DNA of 64,000 bases, taken from NCBI RefSeq assembly GCF_031759225.1, contig NZ_CP134494.1, positions 1,176,501 through 1,240,500 of the forward strand. Reading direction: 5' to 3'. Positions 56,289 to 64,000 of the stretch are shown here, one piece after another (within the stretch, counting starts at the first letter, position 1; each line of letters opens with the position of its first letter). The notes under the pieces are model-generated. The model was not told the origin of the DNA. It did not search any database and worked only from the letters and a program-made list of their open reading frames with translations. The position numbers and the translations under genes are program-made. The DNA comes from Mesobacillus jeotgali. GTDB lineage: Bacteria; Bacillota; Bacilli; Bacillales; Cytobacillaceae.

Positions 56289-57408
56289 GGATCAAAATAC
56301 AAAGTCCAATATTGAAGAAGAAGAGTGAAGATAAGAGAATCATCACACCGCTGAATGGCAGCAGGGCTGCAATGGGCGGAGCGAGGCTGGCTCCTGTCAG
56401 CAGGATGAAAGAATAGAGTGACAATGCTTTGGCGCGCTGGCTGCTGCCGTAAAATCCGATCAAGGTAATGACAGTCGGGATGACGAGTGAAATCGATGAG
56501 ACAAAAAATATGGAAAAGATAATCAAAGCACCGGTGGAATGAAAGAAAAGCAGCATAAAAGCGCTTGTTGACCCGATGGCCAAGCCAAACATCAATGTCC
56601 GCAGCTCACCCCAGCGGTCGATCAGCTTCCCTGTGAAAAGGGAAAGAGAAGCCCCAATCAATCCAACCAGCCGGATCATCAGCAAGTCTGACGAAGGTCC
56701 GTCAAAAAATCGGCCAATAGCGTCATAGAAGGCGATAATCGCGAACAACAGTGAGAATGTAATACTATAGCATTTCATCAAAACAGGCTCTTTGAGCAAT
56801 TGAAAAAAGATTCTCCATAAAGGCTTGCTTTCTGTCGCAGGCGGTGGTGATTCTTTCAGCAGGAATAAAGCACTAGCAAATAGAATGAAATAAAGTGCTG
56901 AGAAGAAAAAGAAGACGCTGTTCCAGGAAAAAACATCCGTCAGAAAGGCGCTGGCAACCTGCCCAAAGATCCCTGCGATTAAAAATCCTGTGTTGATCAG
57001 CACGACCAGAATCGTCCTATGCCGATAATTGAAAATATCATAGGAGTAGGCGAAAGCAACTGAAGCGAAAGTAGCAAGGGTGACTCCCTGCAGTGATCGG
57101 GCAATCCACAAACTGAGGGACCCGGCTGAGAATCCGACTGCCAGTGTCGTCAATGCAGAGGCCAGTAGCCCGAACACAAGGATTTTCTTTCTGCCAGTAA
57201 AGTCGGAAACCGGCCCGAATGACAGCAGTCCGCAGGCGTAGAAGAAAGTGAATAGCCCACCCGCAAGGACTACGTGGGATTCAGCGATCAATAGGTCATC
57301 TGCAAGGACCGAATAAATTGGAATCAATGTATAAATATTGCTAGCGACCATGATGGCACAAAGTGTCAGAAGGATGGAAGCCTTTTGAAAAAAGGACATG
57401 GGTTTCAT
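56254..57408 (-). CDS. Major facilitator superfamily transporter
   Basis: A 384-residue protein with 12 predicted membrane segments. MFS signature after segment 2: GPVSDFTGRKKILVFG (about residues 63-78); a related half-motif GKLIDRWGELRTLMFG lies in the second half. The family resembles drug or metabolite exporters of the YdhP/YceL type, but the substrate is unclear. ATG 57408 has AGGTGATATAC upstream. It converges on the CoA ligase gene. It may export a pathway product or confer tolerance to the imported acid, which is inference from position. Confidence 0.88.
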   Translation of the reverse strand: MKPMSFFQKASILLTLCAIMVASNIYTLIPIYSVLADDLLIAESHVVLAGGLFTFFYACGLLSFGPVSDFTGRKKILVFGLLASALTTLAVGFSAGSLSLWIARSLQGVTLATFASVAFAYSYDIFNYRHRTILVVLINTGFLIAGIFGQVASAFLTDVFSWNSVFFFFSALYFILFASALFLLKESPPPATESKPLWRIFFQLLKEPVLMKCYSITFSLLFAIIAFYDAIGRFFDGPSSDLLMIRLVGLIGASLSLFTGKLIDRWGELRTLMFGLAIGSTSAFMLLFFHSTGALIIFSIFFVSSISLVIPTVITLIGFYGSSQRAKALSLYSFILLTGASLAPPIAALLPFSGVMILLSSLFFFNIGLCILIQKKALQSANAG

Positions 57409-57625
57409 GTATATCACCTGCCACCATCAACATATGCAGACACCACAGTTTTAGCAGGTTGTTTTGGGAAAAATTAACGGGCTTCCTGCTTCCAAAATGG
57501 TCCGCAAAAAAGGTATAATGAAAGATATATAGAACAATCGTTTGGTATGGAAAGGCGCATGAGTATAAAGCGCCTTTTTCAATTTTTATAAAGATAGATA
57601 TTTTAAGAGAGAAAGGGGAAGTCAG

Positions 57626-60600
57626 ATGTCTGTACGTTTAGTAATGGGGCGCTCGGGGAGCGGCAAGACCGAGATGATCATTAAGGAAATCAAGGACAGG
57701 CTCATCTCGGACCCGCAGGGAGACCCGATTGCTTATCTAGTCCCTGAACAAATGTCATTCCTTTCCGAATACAGATTGTCCACTGACCCTGAGCTTGGGG
57801 GAATGATCAGGGCTCAGGTTTTCAGCTTTCCGCGCCTTGCATGGAGAATCCTGCAGGAAACAGGCGGGTACACTCGCCAGCATTTGGACAGTGTCGGGAT
57901 CAGCATGATGATCCGAAAAATCATTGAAGACAAAAAGGACGAGCTGAAGATTTTCCAGAAGGCAGCGGATAAGAATGGTTTTGTCCAGCAGATGGAACAG
58001 ATGCTGATTGAGTTCAAACGCTATGCGATCAATCCTGATGAGCTCACTGGTAAAATGGCGGAAAGCTCATCAGAGAATAAAGCTTTGAAAGATAAAATCC
58101 ATGATCTTGAGCTAGTCTATCGACAATTTGAAGACGAATTATTCGGCAAATATATAGATTCAGAGGATTATTTCAAACTGCTTGCCGAGAAAATACCTGC
58201 TTCTCGATATTTGAAGGATGCAGAAGTGTACATTGATGGTTTCTACAGTTTCACGCCTCTTGAATTGATGATCATTGACCAGCTGATGAGCACATGTAAA
58301 AGAGTGACCATCGCGCTCCCGGTCGACAAGGGTTTTAAAGATGAACAGCCTGACGAACTGCATTTATTCAGGGTAACAGGAGAAACCTGCTCAACACTTC
58401 ATGACATCATAAAAGCAAAAGGCTATGAGCTGGAAGAGGAAATCGTGTTGTCGGAACAGAGGCGCTGGCAGGATGAATCGCTAAAGCATCTTGAAAGGGA
58501 ATTCGATTCCAGGCCTGCTGTTAAATATAACGGGGAGGCTGCAATCCATATTGCCCAGGCTGCCAACAGAAGGGCAGAACTTGAAGGAGTTGCCCGCAGG
58601 ATTCTTGGGCTGGCAAGGGATAATGGTTACCGTTATCGCGACATTGCGGTACTGATGCGAGGCAGCGAATACCGAGAAGTGCTGGAGACGATTTTTGATG
58701 ATTATGGACTGCCATACTTTATCGACCAGAAGCGGAATATGCTTCATCATCCATTGATTGAGCTAGTCCGTTCGAGTCTTGAAACGGTATTGGGGAACTG
58801 GAGGTATGAACCGATTTTCCGTGCGGTAAAAACGGATCTATTGTTCCCGGATGGAGTGAATCTGAATAAGATGCGCGAACAGATGGATGTGCTGGAAAAC
58901 TATGTACTTGCATATGGCATCCAGGGAGATAAATGGACGAAAAAAGAACGTTGGAAATACCGGAGGATCCGCGGCCTGGAGTATGACGGATTGGCCCAGA
59001 CTGATGCAGAAAAGCAGACAGAGCAGGAACTGAATGACCTGAGGCTGCTGATTACATCTCCGCTGCTGCGGATGGCCCGCCGCCTGAAGCGTGCTGATAC
59101 GGGAAGGAAGCTTGCGGAAGCAGTCTATCTGTTCATGGAAGAACTTGATATCCCGGCGAAGCTTGAAGCCTGGAGAATGGTTGCTGAACAGGAAGGCAGA
59201 TTGGTAGAGGCAAGGGAGCATGAACAAGCCTGGAACGCAGTGGTCAATCTACTTGACCAGTTCGTCGAGATGCTTGGTGACACGAAGGTAGCGCCAAAAC
59301 AGTTCGTTTCCATTCTTGATGCAGGTTTTGAATCACTAAGATTCTCCTTGATTCCTCCTGCGATCGACCAAATATTGATTGCCGATCTTGAAAAGACGAG
59401 GCTTGCTGATGTCAAGGTCGCATTCGTCATCGGCGTCAATGAAGGTGTCCTCCCGGCGAAGATGACGGAGGAAGGAATTTTTGCGGATGATGATCGCGAA
59501 CTTCTTCAGTCAAAGGGAATAAAGCTTGCTCCAAGCAGCCGCACCAAGCTCCTGGACGAAAACTTTATTGCTTACAAGGCATTTGTGACACCGTCGGAAC
59601 AACTGTATATCAGTTATCCGATAGCCAATGAAGAGGGGAAAGCTCTGATGCCATCTTCATTCATCAAGAGAATTTCTGACCTTTTCCCTGAACATCAAAC
59701 GCATTTCTACCTGCCCGATCCATCTGAATTGCCGGAGGAAGAGCAGTTGAAATATGCAGCTGGCGAAAATGTCGCTCTGTCCTATTTGACCTCCCAGCTA
59801 CAATTGAAAAAGCGCAACTATCCTGTCTATGATTTCTGGTGGGATGTGTATGATTATTATATAAAGAGTCATCAATGGGGAGATAGAGCACGCAAGGTTC
59901 TTTCAAGCTTATTTTACGAAAACAGGACGAAGCAGCTTTCGGAATCCATCACCAAGGAGCTTTATGGTGAAGAAATTCAGGGAAGTGTTTCAAGGATGGA
60001 GCTGTTCAACAGCTGTCCATTCTCACATTTTGTCCAGCATGGACTGAAGCTGCGCGACCGCCAGATCTTCCGGCTTGAGGCTCCTGATATCGGGGATCTG
60101 TTCCACGCTGCGCTGAAGGAAATTGCCGAGACGGTCATGCAGCAAAACCTCAGCTGGGCCCAGCTGACAAGAGCCCAGGCGGAACAACTGGCAAGGGATG
60201 CAGTCCAGAAGCTGGCTCCTAAATTGCAGAACGAGATTTTGCTAAGCTCGAACAGGCATCATTATATCAGGCAGAAGCTGCAAAATATCATCAGCCGTGC
60301 ATCGCTCGTATTAAGTGAGCATGCAAAGGTCAGCGGATTTTCACCAATAGGCTTGGAACTTGGCTTCGGACGACAGGGAAAACTGCCGCCGCTTGCTTTT
60401 TCTCTTAAAAATGGAACGAAGATGGAGCTCATGGGTCGAATTGACCGCGTTGATAAAGCGGAAGACGAAAAGGGAGTGTACCTGAGGGTCGTCGATTATA
60501 AATCCAGCGTGAAGGATGTCAATTTGACAGAGGTTTATTATGGTGTGGCCCTGCAGATGCTCACCTATCTGGATATCATCATCACTCATTCGCCAATGTT

Positions 60601-61201
60601 AGTCGGCAAGGCTGCTGACCCAGCGGGAGTTCTGTATTTCCATGTCCATAATCCTATTGTCAATGCATCGAAAATGCTGACTCTTGATGAAATCGAGGAG
60701 GAAATCCTCAAACGTTTTAAAATGAATGGATTGCTGCTTGGGGATGAGAATGTCATCAGGATGATGGACAAGGGGCTTGATACAGGAAGCTCACAGATTA
60801 TTTCCGCAGGTTTTAAAAAGGATGGAAGCCTGCTGAAAAGCTCAAAAGTGGCCAGCAAGGAAGACTTTGACCATTTGCGGCAATTCGTCCGCCACAAATA
60901 TGTAGAGACTGGAAACAGGATTGTCAGCGGAATTGTCGATGTAGCGCCTTATAAACTCAAAGACAGGGCCCCATGCACATTCTGTTCTTTCAAGCCAGTC
61001 TGCCAGTTTGACCAGGCAGTTGAATCGAATGATTTCAGGAAGCTTCCGGTCATTAAAAAGGAAGATTTGCTGGCATCGCTCCGTCAGGACCAGCATATGA
61101 AGGCAAACGATGGCTTGCCTGGAGCGAATGAGCGGTTAGAAGAAATCAGGAAACTGGATATTCTCGCATCAATCGGAGAGGAGGAAGAGGATCTTGGCTA
61201 A
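57626..61201 (+). CDS. addB: AddB, nuclease/inactivated-helicase subunit of the AddAB recombination complex
   Basis: A 1191-residue subunit of the ATP-dependent helicase-nuclease that resects double-strand breaks and recognises Chi. N-terminal Walker [12 protein letters not shown] (about residues 8-18). The C-terminal RecB-type nuclease domain has VVDYKSS and QMLTYLDI. Four cysteines for the iron-sulfur cluster are visible: one in FNSCPFSHF and three in [29 protein letters not shown] precedes the ATG. The stop codon is one base before the chosen addA start. Confidence 0.95.
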   Translation: MSVRLVMGRSGSGKTEMIIKEIKDRLISDPQGDPIAYLVPEQMSFLSEYRLSTDPELGGMIRAQVFSFPRLAWRILQETGGYTRQHLDSVGISMMIRKIIEDKKDELKIFQKAADKNGFVQQMEQMLIEFKRYAINPDELTGKMAESSSENKALKDKIHDLELVYRQFEDELFGKYIDSEDYFKLLAEKIPASRYLKDAEVYIDGFYSFTPLELMIIDQLMSTCKRVTIALPVDKGFKDEQPDELHLFRVTGETCSTLHDIIKAKGYELEEEIVLSEQRRWQDESLKHLEREFDSRPAVKYNGEAAIHIAQAANRRAELEGVARRILGLARDNGYRYRDIAVLMRGSEYREVLETIFDDYGLPYFIDQKRNMLHHPLIELVRSSLETVLGNWRYEPIFRAVKTDLLFPDGVNLNKMREQMDVLENYVLAYGIQGDKWTKKERWKYRRIRGLEYDGLAQTDAEKQTEQELNDLRLLITSPLLRMARRLKRADTGRKLAEAVYLFMEELDIPAKLEAWRMVAEQEGRLVEAREHEQAWNAVVNLLDQFVEMLGDTKVAPKQFVSILDAGFESLRFSLIPPAIDQILIADLEKTRLADVKVAFVIGVNEGVLPAKMTEEGIFADDDRELLQSKGIKLAPSSRTKLLDENFIAYKAFVTPSEQLYISYPIANEEGKALMPSSFIKRISDLFPEHQTHFYLPDPSELPEEEQLKYAAGENVALSYLTSQLQLKKRNYPVYDFWWDVYDYYIKSHQWGDRARKVLSSLFYENRTKQLSESITKELYGEEIQGSVSRMELFNSCPFSHFVQHGLKLRDRQIFRLEAPDIGDLFHAALKEIAETVMQQNLSWAQLTRAQAEQLARDAVQKLAPKLQNEILLSSNRHHYIRQKLQNIISRASLVLSEHAKVSGFSPIGLELGFGRQGKLPPLAFSLKNGTKMELMGRIDRVDKAEDEKGVYLRVVDYKSSVKDVNLTEVYYGVALQMLTYLDIIITHSPMLVGKAADPAGVLYFHVHNPIVNASKMLTLDEIEEEILKRFKMNGLLLGDENVIRMMDKGLDTGSSQIISAGFKKDGSLLKSSKVASKEDFDHLRQFVRHKYVETGNRIVSGIVDVAPYKLKDRAPCTFCSFKPVCQFDQAVESNDFRKLPVIKKEDLLASLRQDQHMKANDGLPGANERLEEIRKLDILASIGEEEEDLG

Positions 61202-61202
61202 A

Positions 61203-64000
61203 ATGAATATACCGCCAGTGCCTGAGGGGGCAACCTGGACGGAAGATCAATGGAAGGCAATCATGGCCTCAGGGCAGGATATTCTTGTCGCAGCGGCAGC
61301 AGGGTCGGGAAAAACTGCCGTGCTTGTTGAGCGGATCATCAAGAAGATCACTTCGGAAAGCAATCCTATGGATGTTGATGAACTGCTAGTCGTGACGTTC
61401 ACCAATGCTTCCGCTGCTGAAATGCGCCACAGGATAGGAGAAGCGCTGGAAAAAGCAATCGACAGCAATCCGGCTTCGACCCACTTGAAAAAGCAGCTTA
61501 GCCTGCTCAACAGGGCGTCGATCTCAACACTTCACTCCTTCTGCCTTGAAGTGATCAGGAAATATTATTATTTGATTGATGTCGATCCTGGCTTCAGGAT
61601 TGCGGATGAAACAGAAGGTCAGCTGCTTCGGGACGAAGTGATCGAGGACCTTTTCGAGGAAGAATACGGAAAGGCAGACAACCAGCCATTTTTCAACCTG
61701 GTGGATGCGTTCACGAATGACCGCAGCGATGAAGGTTTGAAGGATATCATAGTCGACCTGTTCGATTTTGCCAGGTCCAATCCTTCACCTGATGCATACC
61801 TGGATTCAATCGTTTCGATGTATGACGCAGCAGACAGCGCAACAATGGAGGATCTGCCTTTCATGAAGGTGCTCGTGGCGGATATCGAGCTGCAGCTACA
61901 GGGGGCGAAACAGCTTCTGGAAAAAGCGATGGAAATTGCGAGAATGCCAGGAGGGCCGGCACCAAGGGCGGTCAATTTTACAGAAGACATGCATGTGATA
62001 GATACTTTGCTTGCTGCAAAGGACAGATCATGGGCAGAGCTTTATGAGGCCATTCAGCTCGCCAATTTTGGCAGGGCGAAAACATGCCGCGGTGACGACT
62101 TCAACAAGGATCTTGTAGACAAGGCAGCGAAGCTACGCGACAAGGCAAAGAAAATCGTCCAGGATCTGAGAGCGGAATTATTTTCACGCAGACCTGAGAG
62201 CTTCCTGAAGGACATGCAGGAAATGAAGCCTTTGGTTTCTGTCCTGATCGAACTTGTAAAAGAATTCTCCCGCAGGTTTGGAGAAGTGAAACAGGAACGG
62301 GGCCTCGTCGATTTTTCTGATCTTGAGCATTATACACTTGATATCCTGACAGCCAATATAGATGTGGGAGAAGTGGCACTACCGGGAAAAACTGCACCTT
62401 CAGAGGCAGCACTCGCTTATCGCCAGAAATTCAAAGAAGTTCTTGTGGATGAATACCAGGACACGAACATGGTGCAGGAAGCGATCCTCCAGCTTGTGAC
62501 AGCTGAAGGGGAAGAATCAGGCAACCTGTTCATGGTTGGCGATGTAAAGCAATCCATCTACAAGTTCCGTCTTGCTGAGCCTAATTTGTTCCTGGGAAAG
62601 TACACCAGGTTCACATCCAGCGGAGAAGGAACTGGGCTGAAAATAGACTTGGCCAAGAACTTCCGGAGCCGCAGGGAGGTCCTTGACGGGACGAATTATT
62701 TATTCAAGCAGATCATGGGAATCAAGGTTGGCGAGATTGATTACGATGAAAATGCCGAGCTGAAACCAGGAGCTCCTTATCCTGAGGATGACGAGTTCCC
62801 TGTGGAGCTGCTTTTGATTGATAAAAGCGAGGGTGAATCCACGGAAACAGAACCCGGGGATGAAGCGGCAGAAGGTGAATTCGACGCGGATGACCTTGAA
62901 CAATCACAGCTCGAAGCAAGGCTGATGGCCAAGCATATTAAGGATATGGTAGAAGAACGGCGGGGCGTTTACAATCCGAAGACAAAGACATCGAAGCCCG
63001 TCAATTACCGTGATATCGTCATTCTCCTCCGCTCCATGACATGGGCGCCGCAAATCATGGAGGAGTTCAAACAGCAAGGCATCCCGATTTACGCGAATCT
63101 GTCCACAGGGTATTTCCAGGCAACAGAGGTGGCGGTCATGCTTTCATTGTTAAAAGTGATCGACAATCCTTATCAGGATATTCCGCTTGCTGCTGTCCTG
63201 AGGTCCCCTATTGTCGGACTGGACGAAGAAAAGCTTGCCATCATCAGGGTCAGCCAGAAACGAGGTTCTTTCTATGAGGCGTTGACAGCTTTCTGCGTTC
63301 AAAAGCCGGTTCCTGAAAATGAAGCATTGCATGAGAAGACAAGCCGTTTCTTTGAAAGCTTAAAGAAATGGAGAACTTCGGCCAGACAGGGTTCCGTATC
63401 AGACTTGATCTGGCAATTGTACCGGGAAACCCGTTTCTTCGATTTTGCCGGTGGGATGCCAGGTGGCAAGCAGCGTCAGGCAAACCTGCGAGCGCTCTAT
63501 GATCGCGCGAGACAATATGAGGCAACAAGCTTCCGTGGCCTGTTCCGCTTTTTGCGCTTCATTGAGCGCATGAGGGAACGGGGCGATGACCTTGGTGCTG
63601 CAAGAGCTCTTGGGGAGCAGGAAGACGTGGTCAGGATCATGACGATCCATAGCAGCAAGGGACTTGAGTTTCCGGTTGTCTTCGTTGCAGGGCTTGCCCG
63701 GAATTTCAATACGATGGACCTGAAAAAATTCTATATGCTCGATAAAGAATTTGGCTTCGCGGCAAAATATATCAATCCTGAGAAGCGGATTTCCTTCCCA
63801 TCCTTGCCGCAGTTGGCCTTTAGGCGCAAGAAGAAGATGGAAATGCTGGCAGAGGAAATGCGTGTATTATATGTTGCCTTGACACGGGCAAAGGAAAAGC
63901 TCTATTTGATTGGATCGGTCAAGGATGCAGAAAAGACGATCAGCAAGTGGCAGGACGAGGCAAGCCATCCTGAGTGGCTGCTGGATGAATATTCAAGAGC
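61203..64000 (+). CDS. addA: AddA helicase-nuclease subunit, 5' part
   Basis: The gene is cut by the right edge; about 932 of roughly 1240 residues are present. UvrD-like helicase motifs: Q-motif and Walker [10 protein letters not shown] and [17 protein letters not shown] (about residues 29-45), motif Ia [15 protein letters not shown], motif [12 protein letters not shown], motif [15 protein letters not shown], motif [18 protein letters not shown] and motif [18 protein letters not shown]. The C-terminal nuclease domain lies outside. ATG 61203 is chosen by similarity of the N-terminus (MNIP) to B. subtilis AddA; TTG 61194, nine bases from GAGGAGG, is an alternative. Confidence 0.95.
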   Translation, partial: MNIPPVPEGATWTEDQWKAIMASGQDILVAAAAGSGKTAVLVERIIKKITSESNPMDVDELLVVTFTNASAAEMRHRIGEALEKAIDSNPASTHLKKQLSLLNRASISTLHSFCLEVIRKYYYLIDVDPGFRIADETEGQLLRDEVIEDLFEEEYGKADNQPFFNLVDAFTNDRSDEGLKDIIVDLFDFARSNPSPDAYLDSIVSMYDAADSATMEDLPFMKVLVADIELQLQGAKQLLEKAMEIARMPGGPAPRAVNFTEDMHVIDTLLAAKDRSWAELYEAIQLANFGRAKTCRGDDFNKDLVDKAAKLRDKAKKIVQDLRAELFSRRPESFLKDMQEMKPLVSVLIELVKEFSRRFGEVKQERGLVDFSDLEHYTLDILTANIDVGEVALPGKTAPSEAALAYRQKFKEVLVDEYQDTNMVQEAILQLVTAEGEESGNLFMVGDVKQSIYKFRLAEPNLFLGKYTRFTSSGEGTGLKIDLAKNFRSRREVLDGTNYLFKQIMGIKVGEIDYDENAELKPGAPYPEDDEFPVELLLIDKSEGESTETEPGDEAAEGEFDADDLEQSQLEARLMAKHIKDMVEERRGVYNPKTKTSKPVNYRDIVILLRSMTWAPQIMEEFKQQGIPIYANLSTGYFQATEVAVMLSLLKVIDNPYQDIPLAAVLRSPIVGLDEEKLAIIRVSQKRGSFYEALTAFCVQKPVPENEALHEKTSRFFESLKKWRTSARQGSVSDLIWQLYRETRFFDFAGGMPGGKQRQANLRALYDRARQYEATSFRGLFRFLRFIERMRERGDDLGAARALGEQEDVVRIMTIHSSKGLEFPVVFVAGLARNFNTMDLKKFYMLDKEFGFAAKYINPEKRISFPSLPQLAFRRKKKMEMLAEEMRVLYVALTRAKEKLYLIGSVKDAEKTISKWQDEASHPEWLLDEYSR

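Overview
The window looks like chromosome of a low-to-moderate G+C Bacillaceae bacterium (Bacillus sensu lato). Much of it follows the Bacillus subtilis order yhaM-yhaL-prsA-hpr-yhaH-trpP-serC-hit-ecsABC-yhaA-yhfA, then hmoB-hemEHY-yhgDE-yhfHI-lplJ-yhfL, yhfN, an IDEAL-domain gene and comK, yhjE-sipV and addBA. Ribosome binding sites are strong (GGAGG type), TTG and GTG starts are frequent, and Rho-independent terminators are easy to see. I see no rRNA, tRNA, insertion sequence, CRISPR array or prophage gene.

Layout. 1-5.2 kb: end of yhaM, sporulation protein YhaL, foldase PrsA, three tandem micro-ORFs of the YjcZ type, regulator ScoC/Hpr, YhaH, and tryptophan transporter TrpP with a nine-triplet TRAP site on its ribosome binding site. 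5.3-13.5 kb: serC, hit, ecsABC, an M20 amidohydrolase and a large transporter. 13.8-16.2 kb: liaFSR envelope-stress system. 16.5-21 kb: HmoB and the coproporphyrin-dependent haem genes hemE-hemH-hemY. 21-24 kb: TetR regulator yhgD and membrane protein yhgE, each preceded by the same 23-bp operator. 24-34.7 kb: YhfH, YhfI, lipoate ligase, acyl-CoA synthetase, enoyl-CoA hydratase, AzlCD and a nitrate/sulfonate/taurine-type ABC importer. 34.8-41 kb: IDEAL protein, ComK, S9 peptidase, LCP protein, YhjE, SipV. 57.6 kb to the end: AddB and most of AddA.

Between sipV and addB lies an accessory block (about 41.0-57.4 kb). It encodes a 1080-residue regulator with an N-terminal STAND ATPase, a helical-repeat middle and a C-terminal SARP-type DNA-binding plus BTAD module. 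It also encodes a full Liv-type ABC importer, a KAS III-like enzyme with an altered active site, an alpha/beta hydrolase, a short-chain dehydrogenase, an acyl-CoA ligase and an MFS transporter. The two gene groups most likely to be controlled, the importer binding protein and the CoA ligase, have promoters with the same geometry: direct repeat TGTAACT-N4-TGTAACT, nine bases, then a TAARAT -10 box. That 11-bp direct-repeat layout is typical of SARP-activated promoters. I infer a self-contained, SARP-STAND-controlled uptake and CoA-activation pathway for an unknown organic acid. This is the best candidate here for an undescribed system.

The intergenic regions are also unusual. A structured 120-130-bp element occurs four times, always in the same orientation, three times inside the accessory block. 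Unrelated short tandem arrays with units of 20, 21, 51 and 52 bp occupy five other gaps, and the unit lengths are close to two or five DNA helical turns.
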